Notes: generated from the letters alone by a model not told the origin. A stretch of 64,000 nt of DNA from Christensenella tenuis (GCF_014287795.1 NZ_JACOON010000002.1:62001-126000); one strand, 5' to 3'; counted from the stretch's first letter, positions 44,236-53,992 are shown. A program made the numbers and translations.

Positions 44236-45351
44236 TTAAGTCTGTGACAACGTTTCCAGCGCAGGAGGCTTTTGCGGTTCCCAACCTTGCCGGGCATGCC
44301 GTTGCCGCTTCCCAGTTAAATGGCGGACGATGCGGTCCAAAAAATGCATGGCAAGTACAATTGCGATTCCAATGCCAAGCAAAAGGAGCCGGTTTCCAAT
44401 GGCCGTGGTGGAATCAAACAGCACAAGATTTGCATTAATGGCGCTGATGGTGTTGATGATTTGCACATATTTATATTCCTTTACCCAGGTTCCTATGTAA
44501 CCGAGGAAAATAATAAAGAAAAAGATGTATTCCTGCGGGATCAGGTACTGGCAAAACAGCAGGAAAAGGAATACGCCGGTGATTGTTGCGATGACGCGGT
44601 ATTTGATGCGCTGGTGCGTTTCCCTGATGTCGATCTGTGTCAGCGAAAAAACGACAATGCTGATCCACATCGGCTTTTTTAAATGCAGGGCAAAAGAGAT
44701 GATTCCGGCCAGCGTCAGGCCGAGGGCCATGCGCAGGATAAAGCTTTTATGTCTGATGGAAAGATAAATTTGCTGTCTGAGGCTATGCCGTTCAGAGTTT
44801 TTTTGCCTGTACTTCCATGTAAAATAGGCTACGAGGGCAACGGCAAGCCCGCTGACAGTAAGGCACATCATGCGCGACGCAAATTCCCCGGCGTTTGCCA
44901 CAGGGCTTCCCTGAGAAAAAATGTAACACAGCAGGAAGGTAACATACGGTTTTACTTCCTTCGGTTCAACGCTGAACATCAGGATCAGCAAGACAATGCC
45001 GAAGTTGCATAGTATACTCAGCCAGACGTTCATAAGGGAGGCCGCGGCAGCAAATCCAATGAGAGGAAACAGCAAAAAGGTCATGATGGAAAAATGCAGG
45101 TGGTTTGTTTTGAGGTCGAGGAGAGGAAACGTCATCAATCCAACGACAATCGCAACGGACGGCAGGATATTCTGCGGCCCGAACAAAAAAAGAAATAAAT
45201 AAATACATCCCATGCAAAAGGCGAAGGACGCCGTATTTTTGCCAATTAAACTCCAGATTTTTTTCTTTTTTACCGTCAGCAAATCTTTCTCATATCCATC
45301 CTGAAAAATTTTCAATGCCATTATTATAAAAAGTTGCGGGATGTGATACAA
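44236..45351 (-). CDS. FUSC-family membrane protein
   Basis: A 371-residue protein with about ten hydrophobic helices in two blocks separated by a basic linker near residue 185 (YRQKNSERHSLRQQ). The second block has the FUSC hallmark LALGLTLAG...KPMWISIVVFSLTQ-like segment, as in aromatic-acid exporters and YccS proteins. The start is uncertain: ATG 45351 or ATG 45321 (MALKIFQD); neither has a clear ribosome site. Export substrate unknown. Confidence 0.82.
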   Translation of the reverse strand: MYHIPQLFIIMALKIFQDGYEKDLLTVKKKKIWSLIGKNTASFAFCMGCIYLFLFLFGPQNILPSVAIVVGLMTFPLLDLKTNHLHFSIMTFLLFPLIGFAAAASLMNVWLSILCNFGIVLLILMFSVEPKEVKPYVTFLLCYIFSQGSPVANAGEFASRMMCLTVSGLAVALVAYFTWKYRQKNSERHSLRQQIYLSIRHKSFILRMALGLTLAGIISFALHLKKPMWISIVVFSLTQIDIRETHQRIKYRVIATITGVFLFLLFCQYLIPQEYIFFFIIFLGYIGTWVKEYKYVQIINTISAINANLVLFDSTTAIGNRLLLLGIGIAIVLAMHFLDRIVRHLTGKRQRHARQGWEPQKPPALETLSQT

Positions 45352-45431
45352 GTACGTATATTTATGAACAAATTATGAATTTTGCCATTCGGGCGCTTTT
45401 GGAAAGGGAAAAACAGCGGATGGAATGCAAT

Positions 45432-45464
45432 AAAAAACAGCGCGCCGCCAAAGCGCGCTGTTTT
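45432..45464 (-). terminator. Intrinsic terminator after prfB
   Basis: Read on the minus strand, AAAACAGCGCGC pairs with GCGCGCTGTTTT and ends in TTTTTT. It lies just after the prfB stop. Confidence 0.9.
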
Positions 45465-45471
45465 GCGGCCA

Positions 45472-46575
45472 TTAGAATCCCTGAATCAGGCAGGCTTTGA
45501 TGAAATCGTCGATATCGCCGTCCATCACGGCATTGATGTTGCCTGTTTCCACGTTTGTACGGTGATCCTTCACCATGGTATACGGGCAAAATACGTATGA
45601 ACGGATTTGGCTGCCCCATTCGATTTTTTTCTGATCCCCTTTAATTTCCGCCAGCTGGGCCATGCGCTCCTCTTCCCGTTTTTCCGCCAGCTTGGATTTC
45701 AGCATACGCATTGCTGTTTCCCTGTTTTGCAGCTGGGAACGTTCATTCTGGCACTGCACGACAATTCCTGTTGGGAAATGCGTAATGCGAATCGCAGAGG
45801 ACGTCTTGTTGACGTGCTGCCCGCCCGCGCCCGAGGAACGGTATGTATCTACACGAATATCATCCGGCGCAACTTCAATGTCATTATCCGCATCGTCAAT
45901 TTCCGGCATGACGTCGAGGGAGGCGAACGAAGTATGCCGCCGCGCGTTGGAATCGAATGGAGAAATACGCACCAACCGGTGTACGCCCTTTTCATTGCGC
46001 AGATATCCATATGCATTTTCACCCTCGATACGCATGGTCACGCTTTTGATGCCCGCGTCGTCGCCGTCAAGGTAGTCGAGCACTTTTACGTCGTATCCAT
46101 GGCGCTCCGCCCAGCGCGTATACATGCGCATCAGCATTTGCGCCCAATCCTGCGCCTCTGTGCCGCCTGCGCCTGCATGCAGCGAAATAATCGCATTGTT
46201 TGCGTCGTAGGTGCCCGAAAGGAGCGTCTGCAAATGGAAATTATTGATATCTTTTTCGAATTCCGCAAGTTCGGTATTGAGTTCCGCAAGCAGCTCTTCA
46301 TCCTGCTCTTCGTCTACCATTTCCACAAGCACTTTCAAATCTTCAAGGGAAGAATGAAGTTTTTCACACAAGGTAATCTTAGCCTTAAGCGGCTTTTCCT
46401 GCTTCGTAACTTTATTTGCCGTTTCTACATCGTTCCAGAAATCAGGCGCTTCCATTTGAACCGTAAGCTTTGCGAGCTCTTCTTTGAGCGCGGGAAGGTC
46501 GAGTGAGGCGGCCGCCTCGTTAAGCTTTTGCCCGGCTTCCTGTATTCTCTGTTTTTGGTCGTCCGTTATGATCAT
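45472..46575 (-). CDS. prfB: Peptide chain release factor 2
   Basis: A 367-residue class I release factor for UGA and UAA. The stop-codon recognition tripeptide SPF is in RISPFDSNARRH, and the catalytic GGQ is at residues 251-253 (GAGGQHVNKTSSAIR). The N-terminal coiled coil is complete and in one frame (SLDLPALKEEL), so the autoregulatory +1 frameshift at an in-frame UGA seen in many bacteria is absent here. Confidence 0.96.
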   Translation of the reverse strand: MIITDDQKQRIQEAGQKLNEAAASLDLPALKEELAKLTVQMEAPDFWNDVETANKVTKQEKPLKAKITLCEKLHSSLEDLKVLVEMVDEEQDEELLAELNTELAEFEKDINNFHLQTLLSGTYDANNAIISLHAGAGGTEAQDWAQMLMRMYTRWAERHGYDVKVLDYLDGDDAGIKSVTMRIEGENAYGYLRNEKGVHRLVRISPFDSNARRHTSFASLDVMPEIDDADNDIEVAPDDIRVDTYRSSGAGGQHVNKTSSAIRITHFPTGIVVQCQNERSQLQNRETAMRMLKSKLAEKREEERMAQLAEIKGDQKKIEWGSQIRSYVFCPYTMVKDHRTNVETGNINAVMDGDIDDFIKACLIQGF

Positions 46576-46762
46576 TGTAAAACCCCGTTTTTTGTTTCAT
46601 TACTGCGGCATTTGCCACCTGATAATCTTATCAATTCCCGGCCCGGCTGTCAACCGAATCGGGAGGGGAACTGTAGGTTGCGGATCGATGTAAAATATGT
46701 ACCAAAAGAACGTCACACGCCGGGGATTGCACAGAAAATTTCATTCAAATATGGGGTGGGCG

Positions 46763-48166
46763 TTATTCTTTCCCGTTCCAGCAGTAAGTGCACATTTTGC
46801 ACGGATCAATCCCCACCGAAGCCTGAAGATCGTCGAGACGGTGATAACGCAGCGAGGTGAAATTCAATTCTTGGCAAACCTTTTCAGCAAGATCCGCATG
46901 CCGCGCGCTATTCGGATCGGCATACTCCTGCAGCGTTTCCATAGTGACGTTTTCTTCCTGCCGCGCGATTACCTTGCGGGCGATCAGGTCGAGATCCGAA
47001 GTTGAACGGGAAAAATTCAGGTATTTACAACCGAACAATATAGGCGGACACGCCGAACGCACGTGTACCTCCCGGGCGCCGCTCTGGTACAAAAATTCCG
47101 TCGTTTCACGCATTTGTGTCCCACGGACAATTGAATCGTCTATCATCAGCAGTTTTTTACCCTGGATCAGCCCCGCAACAGGAATCAGCTTCATATGCGC
47201 GATCAGGTTGCGCAGGTCCTGTTTTTGCGGCATAAACGAACGCGGCCATGTAGGCGTATATTTGATAAAAGGACGCGCAAAGGGAATGCCCGAAGCGTTT
47301 GCATAGCCAATCGCGTATGCTGTGCCGGAGTCTGGCACACCCGCCACTGAATCGGGATGTACGTTATCACGCGACGCGAGGATACGTCCGCTTGCATAGC
47401 GCATTTGTTCCACGTTCACGCCTTCGTAGCAGGTGGTAGGATAGCCGTAATACGTCCACAGGAAAGAACAGATTTTCATTGGTTTTTTCGGGGGCAGTAT
47501 TTGTTCCACACCATCCGGCGTAACCAATACGATCTCAGCCGGGCCAAGCTCCCGCAGGTCGTGATACCCAAGGTTCAGGTAAGAAAAGCTTTCGGAGGCC
47601 ACACAATAGCCGTCTTCCTTTTGGCCCAATACGAGGGATGTGCGCCCGACATTATCGCGCGCGGCGTAAATACCGTCCCGGGTAAGCACGAGCATGGTCA
47701 TGGAGCCGTCGATCATCTCCTGCGCATAGCGAATTCCTTCCGCAAGCGTAGACTGGCTTCCCACCAATGCCGCCACCAGTTCGGTGGGGTTCAGGTGGCC
47801 GTTGCCCATCTCGGAAAATTGGGCGAAATGGTTTTTAAAACACCGTTCGATGATTTCATCGGCATTGTTGATGCGTCCTACCGTAGCGACTGCGTAGGTG
47901 CCGAGATGGGAACGCACCGTAAGCGGCTGCGGAGCGGTATCCGAAATGCTGCCAATGCCCATGGGCCCGGTCAGGTCTTCCACGTCCCGTTCGAACTTGG
48001 TTCGGAAAGGAGAGTTCTGGATTCCGTGGATTGCCCGCAGGAACCGCCCGTCTGAATATACCGTCATGCCACCGCGATAGGTACCCAGATGTGAGTGATA
48101 ATCTGTCCCAAAAAACAGGTCATATGCGCAATTTCCCTTTAATGCCGCACCAAATACACCGCCCAA
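46763..48166 (-). CDS. PurF-like amidophosphoribosyltransferase lacking the glutaminase cysteine
   Basis: A 467-residue PurF paralogue. The PRTase half is intact (LLMIDDSIVRGTQ PRPP loop, FIKYTPTWPRSFMPQ). The N-terminal Ntn glutaminase half is degenerate: the protein starts M-G-G-V-F-G instead of M-C-G, and the oxyanion NG pair is TVGRINNA. The start is TTG 48166, set by GGAGG eight bases upstream, so the missing Cys is not a start error. C-terminal CKMCTYC can contribute to a [4Fe-4S] cluster as in Bacillus-type PurF. It stands alone, away from other pur genes. It may use free ammonia or be regulatory. Confidence 0.85.
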   Translation of the reverse strand: MGGVFGAALKGNCAYDLFFGTDYHSHLGTYRGGMTVYSDGRFLRAIHGIQNSPFRTKFERDVEDLTGPMGIGSISDTAPQPLTVRSHLGTYAVATVGRINNADEIIERCFKNHFAQFSEMGNGHLNPTELVAALVGSQSTLAEGIRYAQEMIDGSMTMLVLTRDGIYAARDNVGRTSLVLGQKEDGYCVASESFSYLNLGYHDLRELGPAEIVLVTPDGVEQILPPKKPMKICSFLWTYYGYPTTCYEGVNVEQMRYASGRILASRDNVHPDSVAGVPDSGTAYAIGYANASGIPFARPFIKYTPTWPRSFMPQKQDLRNLIAHMKLIPVAGLIQGKKLLMIDDSIVRGTQMRETTEFLYQSGAREVHVRSACPPILFGCKYLNFSRSTSDLDLIARKVIARQEENVTMETLQEYADPNSARHADLAEKVCQELNFTSLRYHRLDDLQASVGIDPCKMCTYCWNGKE

Positions 48167-48812
48167 TTACTTATCCTCCGTTGTTGGTTTCTTTTCCTAT
48201 TATATCATCTTGGCGCAGGGGGGACTATACAAAAAGGGAAATTCCCTATTAAAGATTAGAAAGTTTTACCACGGAATAATCCGCAGAGGCGCATATTGCC
48301 TATGGATATGTACATAATGGAATATAAGTATGCATATGAAAAGATGAGGGGCGTACAGATTGAAAGCGCGCGTGAGGAAAGCAAACAGTGGGTTCTTGCA
48401 AGAGCAAGAAGAATACTCTGGACAGAACGTCTCTTCAAAGAAAAATATAAGTGGGTTAAAAAGTGGGTTATTTTTTGCCCGCCGTTAATAGATATGGGAT
48501 TCCCATGATTCGTCCGTCACGAATTGATAGAAGGTTAAATTATAAAGTTTTACTTGTCTTTATTGCTCCAAATATCAATCTTACCGTTATCTTTTTCAAA
48601 TTGGTTCATAGCCATTGGCTCGTGTTTGCATGAACCACCGGTGGTTCGAACCTAACGCCATCAAATAAAAAAGCCCGTACCTTCGATACGAACTTTTCTA
48701 TTTGCTTACCTTTGACAATTTAGATATATTTGCTCGCGATATAATTCATGTTATAAACATAATGAGAAGTTAGTATTAATGCATAATTTTGGAATAACCA
48801 ATTCGTATTCTG
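48167..48812. other. Island boundary region without an intact gene
   Basis: This 646-base stretch is A+T-rich and marks the shift from housekeeping genes to the island. It holds a plus-strand 70-codon frame (48296-48508) with no good ribosome site, and a minus-strand 33-codon tail (48550-48651, ending GKIDIWSNKDK) that looks like the 3' remnant of a gene. A 16-bp perfect palindrome GAACCACCGGTGGTTC lies at 48632-48647. An imperfect stem-loop near 48667-48700 may terminate transcription. Confidence 0.4.
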
Positions 48813-49652
48813 TTAATCAGTATGTGCTTCGTTCCATGTTCTGTTTTCAGCTATACACGCTTGGATTTCCTCCTTGCTACGAAAATCTGCCGGAAACATT
48901 ATGTTGCACTCAAAGTATGGTAATTGCATTTCGACAGAACATTCATCTTCGTATTTATAATCTGAAAATGATGTAATGTCAGGGTAGTCATATGAGATTT
49001 CCTCTGTTGGGTTAAAGCATAAAATGAAGCCCATCGGATATGTAGCAATTTCGGAAATGCAATTGATAATTGGTTTATGGTTCCCACCAGATAACAATTG
49101 TACTGAAAGCGGAGCATAACGCTGTAAACCCGGTTTGCATAAGTACATATTAATGCGGTATTTGTTTTTCGGGAGGCAGGTCGCATCTTTGTCGAGAACA
49201 AACTCGCGAATATACTTTATGCGACTGTCATTTGCCATACTGCGGTTAACTGAACAAAACATAGAGAGAACCTGCTTAATAAACGGAAGCGGTCGAAATG
49301 ATTCACTTTTCACCTGAATATAACCGTTGACTGTAATATTGGTACTCTTTATGAGATCGTGAAATCCGCGTGCAACTTTTATATATTCATCTCCGTAAAG
49401 CGTTCCGGTCAAACTGTTGCATTTTGAACATAGAGAATAAAAACCTTGTCCCTGCTGACGATTGCTGTACTGAAGGCCATCAAGATTCCATGGGTTCCGT
49501 TCGTTAGCGACAGAATTAATCAAAGTGTCTCCGGAAACAGTTTTTGTCGGCGTCCAATTAAATGCTTTGCGAGGGGGAATATGTTCAAATGTAAGGTTGC
49601 TCTCTTTTCCGCATAATGCGCAATGACCAATATATCTACGTTTATTTTTCAT
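48813..49652 (-). CDS. HNH-like zinc-binding protein in the OLD/UvrD operon
   Basis: A 279-residue protein. The N-terminus has a treble-clef zinc knuckle like HNH nucleases: Cys11 and Cys14 (CALCGKES), His24 in FEHIPPRKAFN, and Cys75/Cys78 (CSKCNS). The remaining 200 residues are not recognised and lack membrane segments. It is the last gene of a minus-strand operon, 87 bases after the UvrD-like gene. Known Gabija operons have only two genes, so this may be an additional nuclease or regulator. Whether it cuts nucleic acid is not shown by the sequence. Confidence 0.7.
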   Translation of the reverse strand: MKNKRRYIGHCALCGKESNLTFEHIPPRKAFNWTPTKTVSGDTLINSVANERNPWNLDGLQYSNRQQGQGFYSLCSKCNSLTGTLYGDEYIKVARGFHDLIKSTNITVNGYIQVKSESFRPLPFIKQVLSMFCSVNRSMANDSRIKYIREFVLDKDATCLPKNKYRINMYLCKPGLQRYAPLSVQLLSGGNHKPIINCISEIATYPMGFILCFNPTEEISYDYPDITSFSDYKYEDECSVEMQLPYFECNIMFPADFRSKEEIQACIAENRTWNEAHTD

Positions 49653-49739
49653 AAAATTACTTCCTTCAATTTGCGCTTATAGTCTATCAATAGCGGCAGT
49701 TAAACATAATTGGTAGTTCAAGTAATGTGTTTAGTAGCA

Positions 49740-51599
49740 TTATAAGAACTCGATCTCTTCAGCTGAGAACCAGCCATTCGAAATAGCCGTGTTTTTAACA
49801 GCTTGTTTATTCTCTGTATATGCTACAACTGCTAAGCTTTTTTCTGCTCGTGTACACGCTACATAAAAAAGTCGCGTCGTTCGCATAATTCCCGTATCTT
49901 TTCCTTCGCGTTCATTTTTAATATCCGTTTCTGTTTTAGATTTTGCGCCAAAAAGCTTCTCATAACTAAATAAAAATCCTTTGGCCTCAGTATCATCCAT
50001 AATAACCATGACTCGGGGGAACTCTCGTCCCTTTACTCCTTGATGCGTAGCAAATTGGGTATTGTCAGTTACATATGCCGAATATTTTTCTAACTCATCA
50101 AAAGGGACAGAGAGTGCTTCCCTCAAAGCTACTGTTTTTTTATCCTCATCTTTTACTGGTTCGGATAGGATATCGTCTACACGATCGTTGAGGGTGAAAA
50201 GGTTAGTTTTTTTGATGGCCTTTAATATTTCAATACAAGTAGGAGTAGCTCCACATTTCCAAAGAAGAAGCAATTCTTCGACTGCATTTTCAGCAGTTTC
50301 TAGTAACTTGGTCTGATCTGCGGAATTTTCCTGGAAAGCCTTCTTATCCAGAAGAGGAGAGTGCTGCCGTACAATTCTTGAAACCTCGAAGTCATTGCTA
50401 CTTTGGTGTGCTTTTACTAATGGAGAAACAACGTTAGATAAAAATGATATTTCAGATATTGACCCATCACGTAAAGATGTGTCAAAAGATTTAGATTCAT
50501 TAAGCGGTGCATATAGGTCAAAAAAACCAAATCTACTGGCTGCCATGTGATGCTCCAGTATCAGACTTTTATATCTGGCAGCATCAAGCCAGTCTTTATC
50601 ATTAGCCTTCTTAGCCATAATTTGAGCTGCTCGACATTCCATCTCTTCTTTATTGGCCGAAGAGTCTACTATAAATAGACGCACTGTTCCCCTATCGGCA
50701 TCAGAGCGTGGACGCTGTTCCTGTTTATCAATGGTCTTCCGAATTGCATTGGCTAATTCCACTATTCGCGTAGCACTCCGATGGTTCATGACCTTTTTTG
50801 GTTTTTCCCATTCATCAGGGATACAACATGCTAAATTATCTTTGCCATCCATATATATCCGCTGCATTGTATCACCAAACATGCCAATAACAAATCTGTC
50901 CTTGTATTTCTCATAAACAATAAGCAGCGCATCAACAAGTTCTTTCTTTGTATCCTGGCTCTCATCAATTAGTAAGACTGGATATTTACCCACTAAAATT
51001 TCTTGCATGGTTTCTTCGATGGCTATAAATTCAGAACCCATTTTGACAACTTCACTATGACTTAGAGAATCATAGCCCACATTATCCCCATTAGGATTGT
51101 ATGAAAATTTTTTTACAGTTTCAATCTTAGCAAGACGAGTAGTCTTCCTCTTAATTTCGCTTTCTCTTTTAACGGCGGCATCACCGCCACGTCCTTTAGT
51201 CTGTTTTTCATTCAGCTCGGCAATTTCTTTTTTTAGGGATTCAATAACCCAGGCCTTTATATCAAGCTGATAATTTTTTATCAGTTCCCATAGGAAACTA
51301 TGGATAGTTGACACTGCAAAAACAGGCTTATATTGAAGCCTTTTAGAAATTTCATCACAAGCGGCATTTGTGTAAGTTATAACTGCAACCTGTTTGGAGT
51401 GTGCAGATAATTTTGATCCCATTTCTTTGTCTAAAAAAGAAAGCGCGTTAATTAAGCTCCGCGTTTTGCCGGAACCTGCTCCTGCAAACATAAAGAAGCT
51501 TTTGGGACTATCGTCAGAAAGGCACAGCTTTATTTCGTCGTCCACATGATCATCTATATGGTTATCAGATAATTGCTGAGCAGCTTTTATATCTTCCAT
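49740..51599 (-). CDS. UvrD/PcrA-like helicase (GajB-like)
   Basis: A 619-residue superfamily 1A helicase-like protein. Motif I AGAGSGKT (39-46), Ia VITYTNAACDEI, II LLIDESQDT, III IGMFGDTMQRIY, V THQGVKGREFPRVMVIMDD and VI TRLFYVACTRAEKSL are all present. It is shorter than UvrD, and its position 3 bases after an OLD-family nuclease gene matches GajB of the Gabija defence system, which senses nucleotides and DNA ends. GAGGAG precedes the ATG. It has a basic insert (about 125-165) between motifs Ia and II. Confidence 0.9.
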   Translation of the reverse strand: MEDIKAAQQLSDNHIDDHVDDEIKLCLSDDSPKSFFMFAGAGSGKTRSLINALSFLDKEMGSKLSAHSKQVAVITYTNAACDEISKRLQYKPVFAVSTIHSFLWELIKNYQLDIKAWVIESLKKEIAELNEKQTKGRGGDAAVKRESEIKRKTTRLAKIETVKKFSYNPNGDNVGYDSLSHSEVVKMGSEFIAIEETMQEILVGKYPVLLIDESQDTKKELVDALLIVYEKYKDRFVIGMFGDTMQRIYMDGKDNLACCIPDEWEKPKKVMNHRSATRIVELANAIRKTIDKQEQRPRSDADRGTVRLFIVDSSANKEEMECRAAQIMAKKANDKDWLDAARYKSLILEHHMAASRFGFFDLYAPLNESKSFDTSLRDGSISEISFLSNVVSPLVKAHQSSNDFEVSRIVRQHSPLLDKKAFQENSADQTKLLETAENAVEELLLLWKCGATPTCIEILKAIKKTNLFTLNDRVDDILSEPVKDEDKKTVALREALSVPFDELEKYSAYVTDNTQFATHQGVKGREFPRVMVIMDDTEAKGFLFSYEKLFGAKSKTETDIKNEREGKDTGIMRTTRLFYVACTRAEKSLAVVAYTENKQAVKNTAISNGWFSAEEIEFL

Positions 51600-51602
51600 C
51601 TT

Positions 51603-53819
51603 TCAACACTCCTCTGGATGCAGAAAAGTTTGAAGCCATTCTAATCCCTCCGCAATATATGGAGGAATTGTGAGTTCGCTGGGATCGATAGTATAAATCA
51701 AATCTAAAGCGAATTCAGCTTTTTGATCAGACTTTCCGTCACGAAGCTCACTATATATTTGCTTGTGGAGTTCGTCAAATGATTTTGCAGCACTAAGTGC
51801 GATATTTACCTTCTTAATAAGGCTTCCAGCATCACTTCCGACATTGTCTTCTTTAAGGTTCTTGAATAATTTGTAATTCGTGTAGACCATACTGTCTTCA
51901 AATGTGCTTGACAATGCTTCTGTTGGCGTTCCATCAAAATCAATTTTTATCGGGGTCTGATAGGCAATACGAATAGAATATTTGTAAGCTGTTTCATTCG
52001 TAAACACTTTTCGTTCTGCCGGAAGATCAAGAAGCTCGTCCAAATTCTTTTCCTTAATCAACCAATCAGTGATAGCATAATTGCTGCTTATTAACCCTTT
52101 GTTTCGCACAGGGCGAGCAGCCTTATGGTGACCATCTGGTTCCACAGAGTCTAAATCGGAAATCACTAATGTTGGTAAACACAGTTTATCAATTAAAGGA
52201 CTCAGCCGATGTGAATGGCGGCCATTTATATTAAGTATAGAAACATATCTTTGATGTAACTCTGGATAATGATCTTTTATAAAATGAGGTACTAACATAC
52301 TTTCGGCAGAGCCTTCAACTAATATGGCAGCATCTGCAAAGAATAAGTCGCAATGAGTTGTTTGCAGGTATCGCGTTACGAATTTGTCCGTCTTATCTTC
52401 TTTGCCGAATACATCAGATAGATTAATTACTTTTGCTGTGGCAACATTACAGATAGCGCATTCAGGAAGTCGCTTGAAATAGCGTAAATCTGCGAAGTCC
52501 GTTTCACGCGCAATATGGCTGGAATGTGTGCTAATCACAAGCTGTGTGGCAAAATTCTTGTTGTCTTTAAGAAATTTATGATTTCGCAGTACCGAGTAGG
52601 CCTTCCGTATAAATACTTGCTGTACCTGCATGTGCAAATGTGCTTCCGGCTCTTCTACTAGAACCAGGTGCAATGGTTCAATTGTGTCTGTAGTGTCTTG
52701 TTCTTGCCGGGCTTTTCCCACCCTCATCCAACTATCTCGAAAGCTCATAAGATCGAAAACCATGGAAATAAGATTCTGATAACCCAAGCCATTATATTTT
52801 TCCGGTAGCTTCAGTGTCCCATCATTTTTGCTTAGAGCATACTGTACAGCAGAATCGTGTTTCAATGTCTCACTCGTGCTAACTTTAGTGGTAATTGTAA
52901 TTTTAGGATCAGTTACGCCGGGATAACCTAAACCTTCCAGCTCCGAAATTGCAGGAGCAAATTTATCAGCTAGGTTTTTATCAAAGACACATCTCGCTTG
53001 TTCGGTAACTTCCAATATTTCTAAATCCTTAGGGGTAGGGAGCTTCTCGGGATCTAAGTGTTTGTCGTAATAGCTGCGCATTTGGGTAGACAATTGTTTT
53101 CGTGACCTTTCAGTATCACCGGAAGAATCCGGATCAGAAAAGCCACGCTGAGCATCAATCATATCTATTCTAATGATATCCTTTAAGGGGTTTTCAGTGA
53201 AACACTCCATTCCGTACGGGGTTGGCTGTAGCACATCCGCTTCTGACTGCTTGGGATCGAGCACATATGACTTGATAGAAAAATATGTGTTTAATTTTTT
53301 GTCGAGAAAATCACATAAGTTTTTTGGATAGAGATTTATATGAGGCGCATCTTTTCCTTTCCCAGCAGTTTCAGTAGTACGAGCCGCAAAATACGCTTCC
53401 CGATATTCTGTAAATAACTTTGAAATATCTTTAGGCTGAAAAGCCAAGCGAACTCCAAGCTTTCCGCCGCGCCATTTTAGTGTTGGTATAATACTGGCAA
53501 CATAGTGAATTTCACTATGCTCAACTTCCAACCAAACGTCCATTATAGGCACAAGATTGTCCCATTTCGCTAAATCCTCCGGAATCTTATATTCTTTGTT
53601 TGCCCACTCTTCACCAATCGCATTTATTGCGGTGCGGTTTGAGATGGTGAAATCATTAAAAACAAAGCTTCGTCCTGCCAAAAATTTGCCAAGTGCATCC
53701 ATGGCTGATGTTTTTCCGCTGTTATTAGCTCCAACGAACAGAGTGGTATTTTCACTGAAATCTATGCGACATTGTTGTAGTTTTCGAAAATTCTGAACGT
53801 TTATGGATGAAATTCTCAT
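51603..53819 (-). CDS. OLD-family ATPase/TOPRIM nuclease (GajA-like)
   Basis: A 738-residue protein. The N-terminal ABC-type ATPase has Walker A GANNSGKTS (30-38) and Walker B LVLVEEPEAHLH, with a long insert between. Next comes a switch STHSSHIARE and a C-terminal TOPRIM domain with Glu in ILVEGSAESML and the DxD in VISDLDSVEPD. This is the class 2 OLD architecture, as in GajA, and it is followed by a UvrD-type helicase gene. It is longer than typical GajA (about 580). GAAGGAGAGACGGAT precedes ATG 53819. Likely a DNA nuclease in anti-phage defence. Confidence 0.9.
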   Translation of the reverse strand: MRISSINVQNFRKLQQCRIDFSENTTLFVGANNSGKTSAMDALGKFLAGRSFVFNDFTISNRTAINAIGEEWANKEYKIPEDLAKWDNLVPIMDVWLEVEHSEIHYVASIIPTLKWRGGKLGVRLAFQPKDISKLFTEYREAYFAARTTETAGKGKDAPHINLYPKNLCDFLDKKLNTYFSIKSYVLDPKQSEADVLQPTPYGMECFTENPLKDIIRIDMIDAQRGFSDPDSSGDTERSRKQLSTQMRSYYDKHLDPEKLPTPKDLEILEVTEQARCVFDKNLADKFAPAISELEGLGYPGVTDPKITITTKVSTSETLKHDSAVQYALSKNDGTLKLPEKYNGLGYQNLISMVFDLMSFRDSWMRVGKARQEQDTTDTIEPLHLVLVEEPEAHLHMQVQQVFIRKAYSVLRNHKFLKDNKNFATQLVISTHSSHIARETDFADLRYFKRLPECAICNVATAKVINLSDVFGKEDKTDKFVTRYLQTTHCDLFFADAAILVEGSAESMLVPHFIKDHYPELHQRYVSILNINGRHSHRLSPLIDKLCLPTLVISDLDSVEPDGHHKAARPVRNKGLISSNYAITDWLIKEKNLDELLDLPAERKVFTNETAYKYSIRIAYQTPIKIDFDGTPTEALSSTFEDSMVYTNYKLFKNLKEDNVGSDAGSLIKKVNIALSAAKSFDELHKQIYSELRDGKSDQKAEFALDLIYTIDPSELTIPPYIAEGLEWLQTFLHPEEC

Positions 53820-53955
53820 ATCCGTCTCTCCTTCGGCTTAGATTGTTATCTATTTATCTCCAAATTTGATAATATGCTATTATTAAAATCGAATGTCACA
53901 TTATTGCTATAATACGCAATCCAAGCACAATTTCTTGAGTCAATTATACCACATG

Positions 53956-53992
53956 CTATACTCATAATAAAACACATAGAAAGTGAGTATAG
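53956..53992. promoter_or_regulatory. Inverted repeat before the IS transposase gene
   Basis: CTATACTCA (53956-53964) and TGAGTATAG (53984-53992) form a 9-bp inverted repeat ending four bases before the transposase ATG. It may be part of the element end or control its promoter. Confidence 0.45.

Noticed and set aside
48296..48508. 70-codon plus-strand frame at the island edge
   Set aside because: Weak ribosome site and unusual composition; kept only as a note in the gap description.
48632..48660. Possible tRNA T-arm (GGTTCGAACC)
   Set aside because: The flanking bases do not form a T-stem or acceptor stem, and the core belongs to a perfect palindrome instead.
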